This document shows, in pieces, positions 11,590-23,800 of a stretch of 64,000 bases of DNA. Origin of the DNA: Serripes groenlandicus (taxonomy: Eukaryota; Mollusca; Bivalvia; Cardiida; Cardiidae); assembly GCA_031761405.1 (NCBI GenBank), contig JASEVX010000013.1, positions 48,413,535 to 48,477,534 of the forward strand, in the 5' to 3' direction. Under the pieces are notes generated by a model that was not told the DNA's origin, did no database searches, and worked only from the letters and a program-made list of their open reading frames with translations. The number at the start of each line of letters is the position of its first letter. The stretch's first letter is position 1. Position numbers and translations under genes: made by a program.

Positions 11590-14500
11590 TTGTTTGATTG
11601 TTTGCATGGTGTTAACGCTGCTTTCAACACTCTTTCAGCTATATTACAGCGTCAACTGGGTAAGTTACCAGTACTACTGGTCCATTTATTCTGACACCAG
11701 CTATGTTACAGCTTCAACTGGGTAAGTTATCAGTACTACTGGTCCATTTATTCTGACACCAGCTATGTTACAGCTTCAACTGGGTAAGTTATCAGTACTA
11801 CTGGTCCATTTATTCTGACACCAGCTATGTTACAGCTTCAACTGGGTAAGTTATCAGTACTACTGGTCCATTTATTCTGACACCAGCTATGTAACAGCGT
11901 CAACTGGGTAAGTTACCAGTACTACTGGTCCATTTATTCTGACACCAGCTATGTTACAGCTTCAACTGGGTAAGCTACTAGTACTACTGGTCCATTTATT
12001 CTGACACCAGCTATGTTACAGCTTCAACTGGGTAAGCTACTAGTACTACTGGTCCATTTATTCTGACACCAGCTATGTTACAGCGTCAACTGGGTAAGTT
12101 ATCAGTACTACTGGTCCATTTATTCTGACACCAGCTATGTAACAGCGTCAACTGGGTAAGTTACCAGTACTACTGGTCCATTTATTCTGACACCAGCTAT
12201 GGTACAGCTTCAACTGGGTAAGCTACTAGTACTACTGGTCCATTTATTCTGACACCAGCTATGTTACAGCTTCAACTGGGTAAGCTGCTAGTACTACTGG
12301 TCCATTTATTCTGACACCAGCTATGTTATAGCGTCAACTGGGTAAGCTTACAGTACTACTGGTCCATTTATTCTGACACCAGCTATGATACAGCGTCGAC
12401 TGGGTAAGCTACTAGTACTACTGGTCCATTTATTCTGACACCAGCTATGTTACAGCGTCAACTGGGTAAGCTACTAGTACTACTGGTCCATTTATTCTGA
12501 CACCAGCTATGTTACAGCGTCAACTGGGTAAGTTACTAGTACTACTGGTCCATTTATTCTGACACCAGCTATGTTACAGCGTCAACTGGGTAAGCTACCA
12601 GTACTACTGGTCCATTTATTCTGACACCAGCTATGTTACAGTGTTAACTGGGTAAGTTACTAGTACTACTGGTCCATTTATTCTGACACCAGCTATGTTA
12701 CAGCGTCAACTGGGTAAGTTATCAGTACTACTGGTCCATTTATTCTGACACCAGCTATGTTACAGCGTCAACTGGGTAAGCTACCAGTACTACTGGTCCA
12801 TTTATTCTGACACCAGCTATGTTACAGTGTCAACTGGGTAAGCTACTAGTACTACTGGTCCATTTATTCTGACACCAGCTATGTTACAGTGTCAACTGGG
12901 TAAGCTACTAGTACTACTGGTCCATTTATTCTGACACCAGCTATGTTACAGCGTCAACTGGGTAAGCTACTAGTACTACTGGTCCATTTATTCTGACACC
13001 AGCTACGTTACAGCGTCAACTGGGTAAGCTACTAGTACTACTGGTCCATTTATTCTGACACCAGCTATGTTACAGCGTCAACTGGGTAAGCTACCAGTAC
13101 TACTGGTCCATTTATTCTGACACCAGCTATGTTACAGCTTCAACTGGGTAAGCTGCTAGTACTACTGGTCCATTTATTCTGACACCAGCTATATTACAGG
13201 GTCAACTGGGTAAGCTACTAGTACTACTGGTCCATTTATTCTGACACCAGCTACGTTACAGCGTCAACTGGGTAAGTTACTAGTACTACTGGTCCATTTA
13301 TTCAGACAAGCTATGTTACAGCGTTATCTGGGTAAGCTACTAGTACTACTGGTCCATTTATTCTGACACCAGCTATGTTACAGCGTCAACTGGGTAAGCT
13401 ACTAGTACTACTGGTCCATTTATTCTGACACCAGCTATGTTACAGCGTCAACTGGGTAAGTTACTAGTACTACTGGTCCATTTATTCTGACACCAGCTAT
13501 GTTACAGCGTCAACTGGGTAAGCTACTAGTACTACTGGTTCATTTATTCTGACACCAGCTATGTTACAGCGTCAACTGGGTAAGCTACTAGTACTACTGG
13601 TCCATTTATTCTGACACCAGCTATGTTACAGCGTCAACTGGGTAAGCTAAAAGTACTACAGGTCCATATATTCTGACACCAGCTATGTTACAGCGTCAAC
13701 TGGGTAAGTTACTAGTACTACAGGTCCATATATTCTGACACCAGCTATGTTACTGTGTCAACTGGGTAAGCTACCAGTACTACTGGTCCATTTATTCTGA
13801 CACCAGCTATGTTACAGCGTTATCTGGGTAAGTTACCAGTACTACTGGTCCATTTATTCTGACACCAGCTATGTTACAGCGTCAACTGGGTAATTACTAG
13901 TACTACTAGTCCATTTATTCTGGCACCAGCTATGTTACAGTGTCAACTGCGTAAGCTACCAGTACTACTGGTCCATTTATTCTGACACCAGCTATGTAAC
14001 AGCGTCAACTGGGTAAGCTGCTAGTACTACTGGTCCATTTATTCTGAAACCAGCTATGTTACAGTGTCAACTGGGTAAGCTTACAGTACTACTGGTCCAT
14101 TTATTCTGACCCCAGATATGTTACAGCGTCAACTGGGTAAGCTACCAGTACTACTGGTCCATTTATTCTGACACCAGCTATGTTACAGCGTCAACTGGGT
14201 AAGTTACCAGTACTACTGGTTCATTTATTCTGACCCCAGATATGTTACAGTGTCAACTGGGTAAGCTACCAGTACTACTGGTCCATTTATTCTGGCACCA
14301 GCTATGTTACAGCGTCAACTGGGTAAGTTACCAGTACTACTGGTCCATTTATTCTGACACCAGCTATGTTACAGCGTCAACTGGGTAAGTTACCAGTACT
14401 ACTGGTCTATTTATTCTGACACCAGCTATGTTACAGCGTCAACTGGGTAAGTTACCAGTACTACTGGTCCATTTATTCTGACACCAGCTATGTTACAGCG

Positions 14501-15475
14501 TCAACTGGGTAAGTTACCAGTACTACTGGTCCATTTATTCTGACACCAGCTATGTTACAGCGTCAACTGGGTAAGTTACCAGTACTACTGGTCTATTTAT
14601 TCTGACACCAGCTATGTTACAGCGTCAACTGGGTAAGTTACCAGTACTACTGGTCCATTTATTCTGACACCAGCTATGTTACAGCGTCAACTGGGTAAGT
14701 TACCAGTACTACTGGTCTATTTATTCTGACACCAGCTATGTTACAGCGTCAACTGCGTAAGCTACCTGTACTACTGGTCTATTTATTCTGACACCAGCTA
14801 TATTACAGCGTCAACTGGGTAAGTTATCAGTACTACTGGTCCATTTATTCTGACACCAGCTATGTTACAGTGTCAACTGGGTAAGCTACCAGTACTACTG
14901 GTCTATTTATTCTGACACCAGCTATGTTACAGCGTCAACTGGGTAACCTACTAGTACTATTGGTCCATTTATTCTAACACCAGCTATGTTACAGTGTTAA
15001 CTGGGTAGGTTACCAGTACTACTGGTCCATTTATTCTGACACCAGCTATGTTACAGTGTTAACTGGGTAAGTTACCAGTACTACTGGTTCATTTATTCTT
15101 ACGCCAGCTATGTTACAGTGTCAACTGGGTAAGCTACCAGTACTACTGGTCTATTTATTCTGACACCAGCTATGTTACAGTGTTAACTGGGTAAGTTACC
15201 AGTACTACTGGTCCATTTATTCTGACACCAGCTATGTTACAGTGTCAACTGGGTAAGTTACCAGTACTACTGGTCCATTTATTCTGACACCAGCTATGTT
15301 ACAGCTTCAACTGGGTAAGCTACCAGTACTACTGGTCTATTTATTCTGACACCAGCTATGTTACAGCGTCAACTGCGTAAGCTACCAGTACTACTTATTA
15401 TGACATCAGCTATTTAGTCGTAATGCTTACCCAACACTCTTAACCGCTAAGGAAGGAAAGCCATAAGTAACTTGT
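11590..15475 (-). mobile_element. SINE (minus strand) whose interior has become a satellite
   Basis: The left edge (11600-11640: TTTGTTTG, TTAACGCTGCTTTCAAC) reads as the reverse complement of a SINE 3' tail. The right edge (15390-15465, ending GGAAGGAAAGCC) matches the reverse complement of the body of the SINE at 46372-46625. Between them the segment from CAGCTATATTACAG to TTATTCTGACAC, which aligns with the same SINE's interior, is repeated about 60 times. The tRNA-like head is not recognisable beyond 15475. Confidence 0.7.
11640..15410. repeat. 62-bp satellite array, about 60 copies
   Basis: The period of 62 bases is measured from successive GCTATGTTACAGC words (11701, 11763 and so on). 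Variation is mainly at a few positions (GTTACCAG, GCTACTAG, GCTACCAG; CGTC, CTTC, TGTC), and these variants occur in local runs, suggesting unequal exchange. The unit is not a multiple of three and has no coding sense. Confidence 0.95.
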
Positions 15476-15800
15476 GCAAAGTCTTTTAAATGACTCTATA
15501 ATTTGGCGGTGCTAAAATCAATTACAAATATAGACGGCAAAAAGCCTTATCACTCAAGCAGTAAAATATGGATCTGCTTTATGGGCGAATTTTTCATAGT
15601 AGGTTTCAAGACGATTTCGATAATCATTGTACGTATACATGTCATATGACTGTACTGTTAAACAATGTACATGCACATTTTCTTCAGATCACACGAATGC
15701 ACATTAACATTTAACATATATATCAGGTGGCATTAATATACAGTGAAACATTGTTTATTTGTATCAGATGACCAGAATGAACAGACTAACAATGCACTCT
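15476..15800. other. Intergenic, nothing recognised
   Basis: AT-rich sequence between the satellite-bearing SINE and the 51-bp minisatellite. I see no gene or repeat. Confidence 0.3.
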
Positions 15801-15816
15801 TATTCACAGTGTCTAA

Positions 15817-16078
15817 TCGGCATTTGGATCGATTTGAACGGTTGCTGTGAGAGTTCACTGTCTCTAGTTGGAATGTGGTCCTATTTGAACGGTAGCTGTG
15901 AGTGTTCACTGTGTCTTATCGGCACGTGGTCCGATTTAAACGGTAGCTGTAAGTGTTCACTGTGTCTAATCGGAATATGGTCCGATTTGAACGGTAACTG
16001 TGAGTGTTCACTGTTTCTAGTTGGAATGTGGTCCGATTTGAACGGTAGCTGTGAGTGTTCACTGTGTCTTATCGGCAT
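15817..16078. repeat. 51-bp minisatellite, about 5 copies, open on both strands
   Basis: The 51-base unit (17 codons) reads WSDLNGSCECSLCLIG on the plus strand and SEHSQLPFKSDHIPIRH on the minus strand. Because the period is a multiple of three, a stop-free frame persists; the short open frames (15759-16121 plus, 15881-16078 minus) are probably by-products. No start context, signal or splice evidence supports a protein. Confidence 0.85.
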
Positions 16079-16169
16079 TGCTGTAAGTTTTACGCCGTTT
16101 CACCAGTGTTTTAGTCAATAACTAGGATTATGTATGGCAGGTCCAACAATTTGTGTTCCGCCTTCTTGC

Positions 16170-16530
16170 ATTATTCACACGGCATATTATTCATATTGTA
16201 TATTATTCATACGGTATATTATTCATACGGTATATTGTTCATACGCATATTATTCTTACGGTATATCATTCATACGGTATATTATTAATACAGTATATTG
16301 TTCATACGCATATTATTCATACGGTATATTATTCATACGGTATATTGTTCATACGCATATTATTCATACGGTATATTATTATTCTGTATTTCATTCATAC
16401 GGTATATTATTCATACTATATTCTATGCACACGGTTTACTATTCATACGGCATTCTATTTATACCGTATTTTATTTACCACACGATTTTTGTTGCATACG
16501 GCATTATATTCATACGGTATATTATTCAAC
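16170..16530. repeat. 15-16 bp AT-rich minisatellite (ATTCATACGGTATATT)
   Basis: Imperfect copies of a unit of about 15 bases give long open frames rich in I, Y, H and S in three frames at once, which marks them as artefacts of the repeat. Confidence 0.9.
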
Positions 16531-16553
16531 ATGAGAAACTAATTACATTTCAG

Positions 16554-16653
16554 ATATTTACAATCGCATGGCTTGCACCGTTTCCAGAAGGAGGTATATT
16601 GTTTAGTGTTGGTTTTCTTTCTGTTTCTATTAATGTTATAACAGCTTTTGCAT
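16554..16653 (+). other. Possible upstream exon of the VWA-SRCR-ZP gene
   Basis: The stretch between TTTCAG and CAT/GTAAGC is open for 33 codons, contains a hydrophobic run (GGILFSVGFLSVSINVITAF), and would leave one base to complete the two-base start of the VWA exon at 17578. It has no Met in that frame, so another 5' exon would be needed. Low confidence: the hydrophobic run could be chance next to the AT-rich minisatellite. Confidence 0.22.
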
Positions 16654-17339
16654 GTAAGCTGTTTATTTCACCTGTTCGTTATCCGGTATCGGAATCAACT
16701 GCATTTCCGCAATACGCGCCACGCAAACCGGTGGGAAGACATTGCTTTGAATAAAACATTCCAGCCTCACTCGCCGAAAGCATTTTATTTGGCATTTGTG
16801 ACTAGTGCAGATTCATATTACCCTGCGCATATGTGCATATTGATCTGTGCCTGTACTGTTCAACTTTTTTCTTTTCACAGAAGGACACTTTCGACAAACA
16901 TTTCCTATGTGGATCCCACTTTTTATTTCGAAGATGCGAAGTAATGTCGTGTTATATACTTGTACTAATTGCGCTAAGATACATGTAGATTTGCCTTGCT
17001 TTGTTTAATCATGATTTTAAGATGATGAACGTTTATTTGCATCGTTTATGAACGCGGAAGGTTGTATTAAATTATATTAGAATATCGCTGGAAAATAATT
17101 ATTTTGTACTTTCGCTCTCTTGAAATCTGCCTCTTGGTTCGACAGCATAACTATGAGAGGCACTCTTTAAAACCAACCATAAGGCATTTTCTAACCGTGT
17201 AGAACCAAATCAGCAAGAGGAATATCTGAATTTGTGCTGTTTGCAAATAATTCCTATATGGCATCAATAAACTTCTGTAAAGCACATCATCCATTTGGAC
17301 ATTTAGCATAGATACTCAGACAGGTGCTTTTTTTTACAC
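16654..17339. other. Intergenic or intronic, nothing recognised
   Basis: No domain, repeat or RNA feature is visible. If 16554-16653 is an exon this would be intron. Confidence 0.3.
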
Positions 17340-17577
17340 CTGTGATAATTACGACAAGCTTGGTTTTCACAGAGCACCGTTTATTTTCTTCAACTGAAGT
17401 GTAATAATTACGATAAGGTTAGTTTTCACAGAGCACCGTTCATTTTCTTCAACTGAAGTGTAATAATTATGACAAGCTTGGTTTCCACAGAGCACCGTTC
17501 AATTTCTTCAACTGAAGTGTAATAATTACGATAAGATTGGTTTTCATAGAGCACCGTTCATTTTCTTCTGAAAACAG
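17340..17577. repeat. About 60-bp repeats leading into the VWA exon acceptor
   Basis: Four units contain GAGCACCGTTCATTTTCTTC followed by AACTGAAGTG. The last unit runs into TTTTCTTCTGAAAACAG, the acceptor of the first VWA exon, whose start (CTGAACTGAAATGC) resembles the unit's AACTGAAGTG. The array may therefore derive from this intron-exon junction. Confidence 0.75.
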
Positions 17578-17812
17578 CTGAACTGAAATGCTACATTGAC
17601 ATCGTGTTCCTGCTGGACTCTTCTGGTTCAATTGGAGCGTCGGATTTTCAAACGCAGCTACGATTTGTTGAAGGGGTTGCGAACGACTTCACCATTGGTC
17701 CTCAAGACGTTCAGATCGGGGTCGTGACTTTCTCATCTAATGTACAAAACGAGTTCTCTCTGATTGACTTCAATAATGACCAGACGATAATTCAGGCGAT
17801 AAACCGAATACC
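17578..17812 (+). CDS. Exon 1 seen: VWA, MIDAS start
   Basis: Acceptor GAAAACAG, donor CC/GTGAGA. Encodes YIDIVFLLDSSGSIG through AINRIP. It begins with two bases completing a codon from an unseen exon, so the gene starts further upstream. Confidence 0.88.
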
Positions 17813-20800
17813 GTGAGACTATTTTTATAATAATAATAATGAAGCTATGCGAATATCCCCTATAACGTATACATTTTACGCGTGGAAAATCACCAGCATT
17901 TGCTAACATGCTAATGATTGAAACAATACGGCTTTTCAGAAGTTATTTGAAATATTCTATGACTACTTGGCGAACAGTGCAGAGTCAGATCAGACTGTTC
18001 GGATACGGTGGCTGATCTGGATCTACCTGGTCGCAAATGCCAAACAGTTGTTTTTCGTAGAGAGCCCTCATAATAGCTTGTGTGCTTTGTGTAACAAAGT
18101 AACAACTCATAATACAGTTCAACTGGTTTATTAAGAGATGTATATGCCCCAAACCCACGGTCAGACTGGCTGCCTTTCATATGATTTCAGTGTTATTTAT
18201 ACTAACTGCCTAACTGCCTTAGGGAAGTTAGTCCATTAATTATTGGTCAGAAGTAATCAATCATACCAATATATGTACAGGTTAACTACGCCTGTCAAAA
18301 TGTACAGTGCAGTTACCGTGTCACAGAGAAAGCTATTTGATTACATCTTTACACATGTTTTTTCTGATTTAAAGCAACTGATCGCAGCGTACTTGGCTTA
18401 TAACACATTATGGCACAATTATGAAAGGAGAAATCAAACTTTGAATTGATAAACGAATAACGAACACAGTTGACCAAAGTTATACTGCCTAAAATATATA
18501 TTTGAAAATCAAAATCAGCAAATCTTGTTTATGGTCGCGATAAGCAGGTTAAGGATTACGTCACGTTAAATCAATAACTTCTTAACTATGTTTGTTTGAA
18601 AGTTTCATCACGGTGATATAAGACTTATTCATGATCCCTGAGTATCAAAACACTACTAGGCTAGATCACGTGCCTTGTACGTTAACTACTCGACTGCGTC
18701 AGATTCCTCTATTGAATCTATAGAAGACTGTCTAAAACGTTCCTGTCAACGTAGACAGTGATTACACGTACAGCAAATTGTCTTCCATTGTCTAATATTG
18801 AGAGTCTTCAATATTTAGACTGGATAAGAAATACAAGATTTTGGCCGTGGAGATACCTATGTAAGTTATTGAAACCTTCTATGACTAATTTGCGAACAGT
18901 GCAGAGTCAGATCAGACTGTGCGGGTAGGTTGGCTGATCTGGATCTACCTGGTCGCAAATGCCAAACAGTTGGTTTTCGCAGAAAATGTGTGTGTGAGGA
19001 TCTATTACAAACAGGCTGGTAAATATAGACTAGATTAATGGTCATTTAAATACATATAGGATACACGTGTATAAACTACAAAGTTAAAATATATGCAGAA
19101 AAAGTGTGTATAAGAATCTATTACAAACAGTCTGTTAAACAAACACTAGATAATGGCCATTAAAATACATATAGAATACACGTGTTCACTACAAAGGTAA
19201 ACTTCACGAAGAAAATATGTGTGTGAGAATCTATTACAAACAGGCTGGTAAATTAACACTATATGCTGACCATTAAAAATACATATGGAATATACGTGTA
19301 CACTACAAAGTTAAAATGCATGAAGAAAATGTGTGTGAGAGGATATATTACAAACAGGCTGATACATAAACACTATATACTGGCCATTGAAATACATATA
19401 GAATATACGTGTACACTACTAAGTTAAAATACATGAAGAAAATGTGTGTGTGTGTAAGAATATATTACAAACAGGCTGGTAAATAAACACTTGATAATGG
19501 CCATAGTAATACATCTAGAATACACGTGTACACTACAAAGTTAAAATACACGAACAAAAAGTGTGTGTGAGAGGATCTATAACAAATGGTCAGGTAAATA
19601 AACACTAGATATCGCCCATTAGAATACATATATGATACACGTGTGCACTACAAAGTTAAAAAACATGAAGAAAATGAGTGTGTGAGAATCTATTACAAAC
19701 ATGCTGGTAAATATACACTAGATAATGGCCGTTGATATCTAACACTGGTGCGATATACTGATTTGTTCAGAGTTATATAGATCTTCGCTGATAACCAAGT
19801 CCCTATGGTCGGTTTTCATGTGACGGGGGTTCAATTTATAGGTATCAGGGCGGAGGTACAAACACTGCTGAAGGACTGGATTACGTGCGTCGAAACAGTT
19901 TTACCAAAACAGCGGGCGCAAGAGACGATGCACCAAGCATCGTAATGGTTCTCACTGATGGTCGGTCTAACAGCAGAGTTCTGACGGTCGCTGCTGCTGC
20001 GCAGTTCAAGAATCAGGACTTTAAGGTGAATTCGAGTTTTCACAAGTGAAGGACATTTATCCCCATTACACGTTCTCATCATCCCTATGTTATTAATCAG
20101 TACTAGGTCAGGACATCTTTATTTTAGGTTATATCTGTGGGTGTAGGTTCAAGGGTCGATGTTACGGGATGTTTTTAACTTCTATACGTATTTTAGGTTA
20201 TATCTGTTGGTGTAGGTTCCGGAGTGGATGTGGCGGGATGTTTATATCTTATTTACGTATTTAGGTTATATCTGTTAGTGTAAGTTTCGGGGTTGATGCC
20301 AAGGAATGTTGATTTTTTATTTACGTATTATGGTGGGATGGTCATATTTTCTTTACAAATCTTAGGTTATATATATTGGTATTGGTTAAGGAGTAGATGT
20401 AGTAGACGTTCATGAAGGGATGTTTAACATTTCTTTACGCATTTTAGGTTATATCTGTTGGTGTAGGTATCGGAGTGGATGAGAGGGGATGTTTATATTT
20501 TCTTTACGTATCTTAGGTTATATATGTTGGTGTAGGTATCGGAGTGGATGAGAGGGGATGTTTATATTTTCTTTACGTATCTAAGGTTATATATGTTGGT
20601 GTAGGGTCCGGAGTGGATGTGGCGGGATGTTTATATGTTCTTTACGTATTTTAGGTTATAACTGTTGGTGTAGGTATCGGAGTGGATGAGAGGGGATGTT
20701 TATATGTTCTTTACGTATCTTAGGTTATATATGTTGGTGTAGGGTCCGGAGTGAATGTGGCGGGATGTTTATATGTTCTTTACTTATTTTAGGTTATATC

Positions 20801-23800
20801 TGTTGGTGTAGGTATCGGAGTGGATGAGAGGGGATGTTTATATGTTCTTTACGTATCTTATGGTATAGCTGTCGGAGTAGGTTACAGGTAGATATGTGGC
20901 TGGATGTTTATATTTTCTGTACGTATTTTAGGTTATATATGTCGGTGTAAGTTCAGGGGTGGATGTAAGGGGATGTTTATATGTTCTTCACGTGTTTGAG
21001 GTTATATCTGTTATTGTAGGTAATGGGGTAGATGTGACGGGATGTTTATATTTGCTTTACATCTTTTATGTTATATAAAGATCGGTGTAAGTTCATGGGT
21101 GTTTGTGTTTATATTTTCTTTACGTGTTATAGGTTATATCTGTTGTTGTGGAATCCGGGTGAATGTGATGGAATGTTTATAATTTCTTTATACGTATTTT
21201 AGGTTATATCTGTTGGTGTATGTTAAGGGGTTTATGTGACGGGATGTTTATATTTTCGTTACGTTTTTTAAGTTATATCGGTTGGTGTTGGTTCTTGGTT
21301 GGATGTGTAGGGATGTTGACATTTATTTACGCACTTTACGTTATATCTGTTGGTGTCGGTTAAGGGGTCTATGTGACGTACGGGATGTTTATATTTTCTT
21401 TACGTATTTTATATTTGTTGGAGTAGGTTAATGGGTAAATGTTATGGGATGTTTATATTTTCTTAACGTATTTTAGGTCATATCTGTTGGTGTCGGTTCA
21501 GGGGTGGATGTGACAGAACTGCAACAAATAGCCAGTCCAGCCTTGTTGGTGTACAAAAGTAACAGCTACTCTACACTTCATACCATCACACAGACTCTAC
21601 GGTCTACAGCGTGTAACAGTAAAGTTTAACGCATTTTTACGTTATATACTCTTCTGTCTACAGCCTTCTGTGAGACCATTACGTTTTATTTGTATGTTTG
21701 TGTTTTTAACAACACATTTATCACGTTTTATCACGGCGTCTTTCTGTGTTAGTTACCAATACTACTGGTCCATTTACCCTGAAACCAGAGAATCAGTCAT
21801 AATGCAAACCCCACAATCCTAAGCGCCAACGAGGATAAACCACAACTACTATTGTTTTATTGTGGTACCATTTGTTATTACAACAACACACTTATTTCTT
21901 GACAATCGCTGTCTATAATGAACATAACTGAACATTTAAAGGCGTATGCGCCAGTTTCTATAATCACGCTGTGCGTATCTAAAACGTACACCGGTCAAAG
22001 TATAGTTTGTATTTTTTACGCTGTGTAATTCTAATACGGACACCGGCAATGCGCGTCTCTATGCTAAACAATAACAATAATATATCGATTTCATCTTCGC
22101 CGAAATATTTTGGAACGCGTTTTCAACATGACTCGCAAAAAGGGAAAATTCGTTACGACACAGCAAGAAAGGAGAGGTATTTTGTCATCATCTCGACTAC
22201 AAAAATGGAACAATAATACACCTGTTGATTTAACTGACAGCGTAGCGGAGGAGGAAGCGGAGCCGTATTTTTTTTTCCCGGAAGTTTCTGATACAGTCGA
22301 AGTAGAAGCTGCATCTTTGGAGGGGAACAAGCTTCAGAGCTGGAAGAATGGAAGAAGAATTGTTGACCTGGGACATATTATTGATCAACTCAGATGCTGC
22401 AGACATTGCGAGAATGCACTTAATTTAATTAACATTAAGAAGGAAACCAGGTATGGATATGGGTCAGTACTTTCGGTTCAGTGCAGCTGTGGAACAATGA
22501 ACAATATTGATACAAACACACGTCATAAACAAGGGAAGAGCAGAGGACCACGGACCTTTGTCATAAATACAAAAGCAGCTTTAGGTAAATATATCTATTT
22601 TGGTTTATAAATACCTTTTTTTTTTTTAAAAATGTTGAAAGTAAACCAAAACTAGTATACATGTGTTATTCCTATTAACTGGATGAATACATTTTATATC
22701 ATGGACTATATAGTACTTTTTTGAAATTTAAATTTAAACCAAAACATAGATCTGCAGACTTTTGTTTGATGATATTAGTCTACAGTGAAACAGTAGTTTC
22801 TTAGCTCATTTATCAGTCCGGCATTAACAGTTTTTTAATATTCCCACTTAAAAAAAGGAATACCTTAAAAATGTGGTTTCTAGAAAACTGGGAAATATAA
22901 CATTCACATATTTTAGAAGGTGTATGTTTCTATGATTAAGTAGTGTTTTTAAAATTGTCTTATCTTTCAGAAGGCAATGATGACCTGTAAGTATATAGCA
23001 ATAAAGTAGTTTATAGTGCTTTTGGTGATGGATAAATGTTAACACTGTCACATATATTTAATTCTAACATTTTTGTTGAATAAACCATTTCATCTTTACT
23101 ACTTGTAGTACACAAACATCTCCCTTTAATACTCTTATGCAAACCTATTAACACTTTTTATTTATAATCATTCTACTAGTAGTCTAGTTTTAACTATTTT
23201 CCTCATGAGAAATATTTACAGCCGACCACGTTGTATAGCAAATATATCACACCCCCTGTTGTTCTGGGTCTATTATATTAAACTTAAATGGAGTACAACA
23301 CCAAAAAGGTGAAAATTTAATCTTAAGTTTGAATTTTTTCCTACATAAAGCAAATATGCTCAGTTGATTCTGACATTTTCCCCAAAACAAGTATAATGGT
23401 TATATAATTATTAACACTTTCCCTCATATAGATGCTTTCTGACGCCTCTACAGCAGACAGCTTTTTAAAAACAGTGACAAAAAAAAAGAAATTGCACAAA
23501 ACATGCAATTTCTCCTTTTTTTCACAATGTTTTCCACTTTTTGTCATAGATTATCCATTCAATTATGGAGATTTTCTATGTTTTGACAAAATATGTTCAA
23601 AGTCGGAAAGGGTTAAATAACATTGAAAACATTTTGGCAAATGAAGAAATTTCTCAAAACTATCTTGATGCAAACATAGTAGCTCCTAAACCTTCATAAT
23701 TAATTCACTGATATAAAAAATAATGTAATAAAATGTAGAAGCAAATGAGTTCAATAAAATCACAGTAACTTTAATTTTAAAGAAAGTCAACCCTTTCCCT

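Larger units (their letters stand above)
17813..19841 (+). other. Intron 1 with tandem and dispersed repeats
   Basis: Holds the dispersed repeats at 17935-18062 and 18868-18982 and a 115-bp tandem array at 18985-19735. The remainder (18063-18867) shows nothing I can name. Confidence 0.7.

Noticed and set aside
11640..15410. CRISPR-like array
   Set aside because: The whole 62-bp unit repeats with no unique spacers, and the genome is animal.
15759..16121. Cys-rich repeat protein (DLNGSCECSL)
   Set aside because: Produced by a 51-bp minisatellite that is equally open on the opposite strand; no signal or splice support.
16134..16754. Long open frame rich in I, Y and H
   Set aside because: It is the translation of a 15-16 bp minisatellite and is open in several frames at once.
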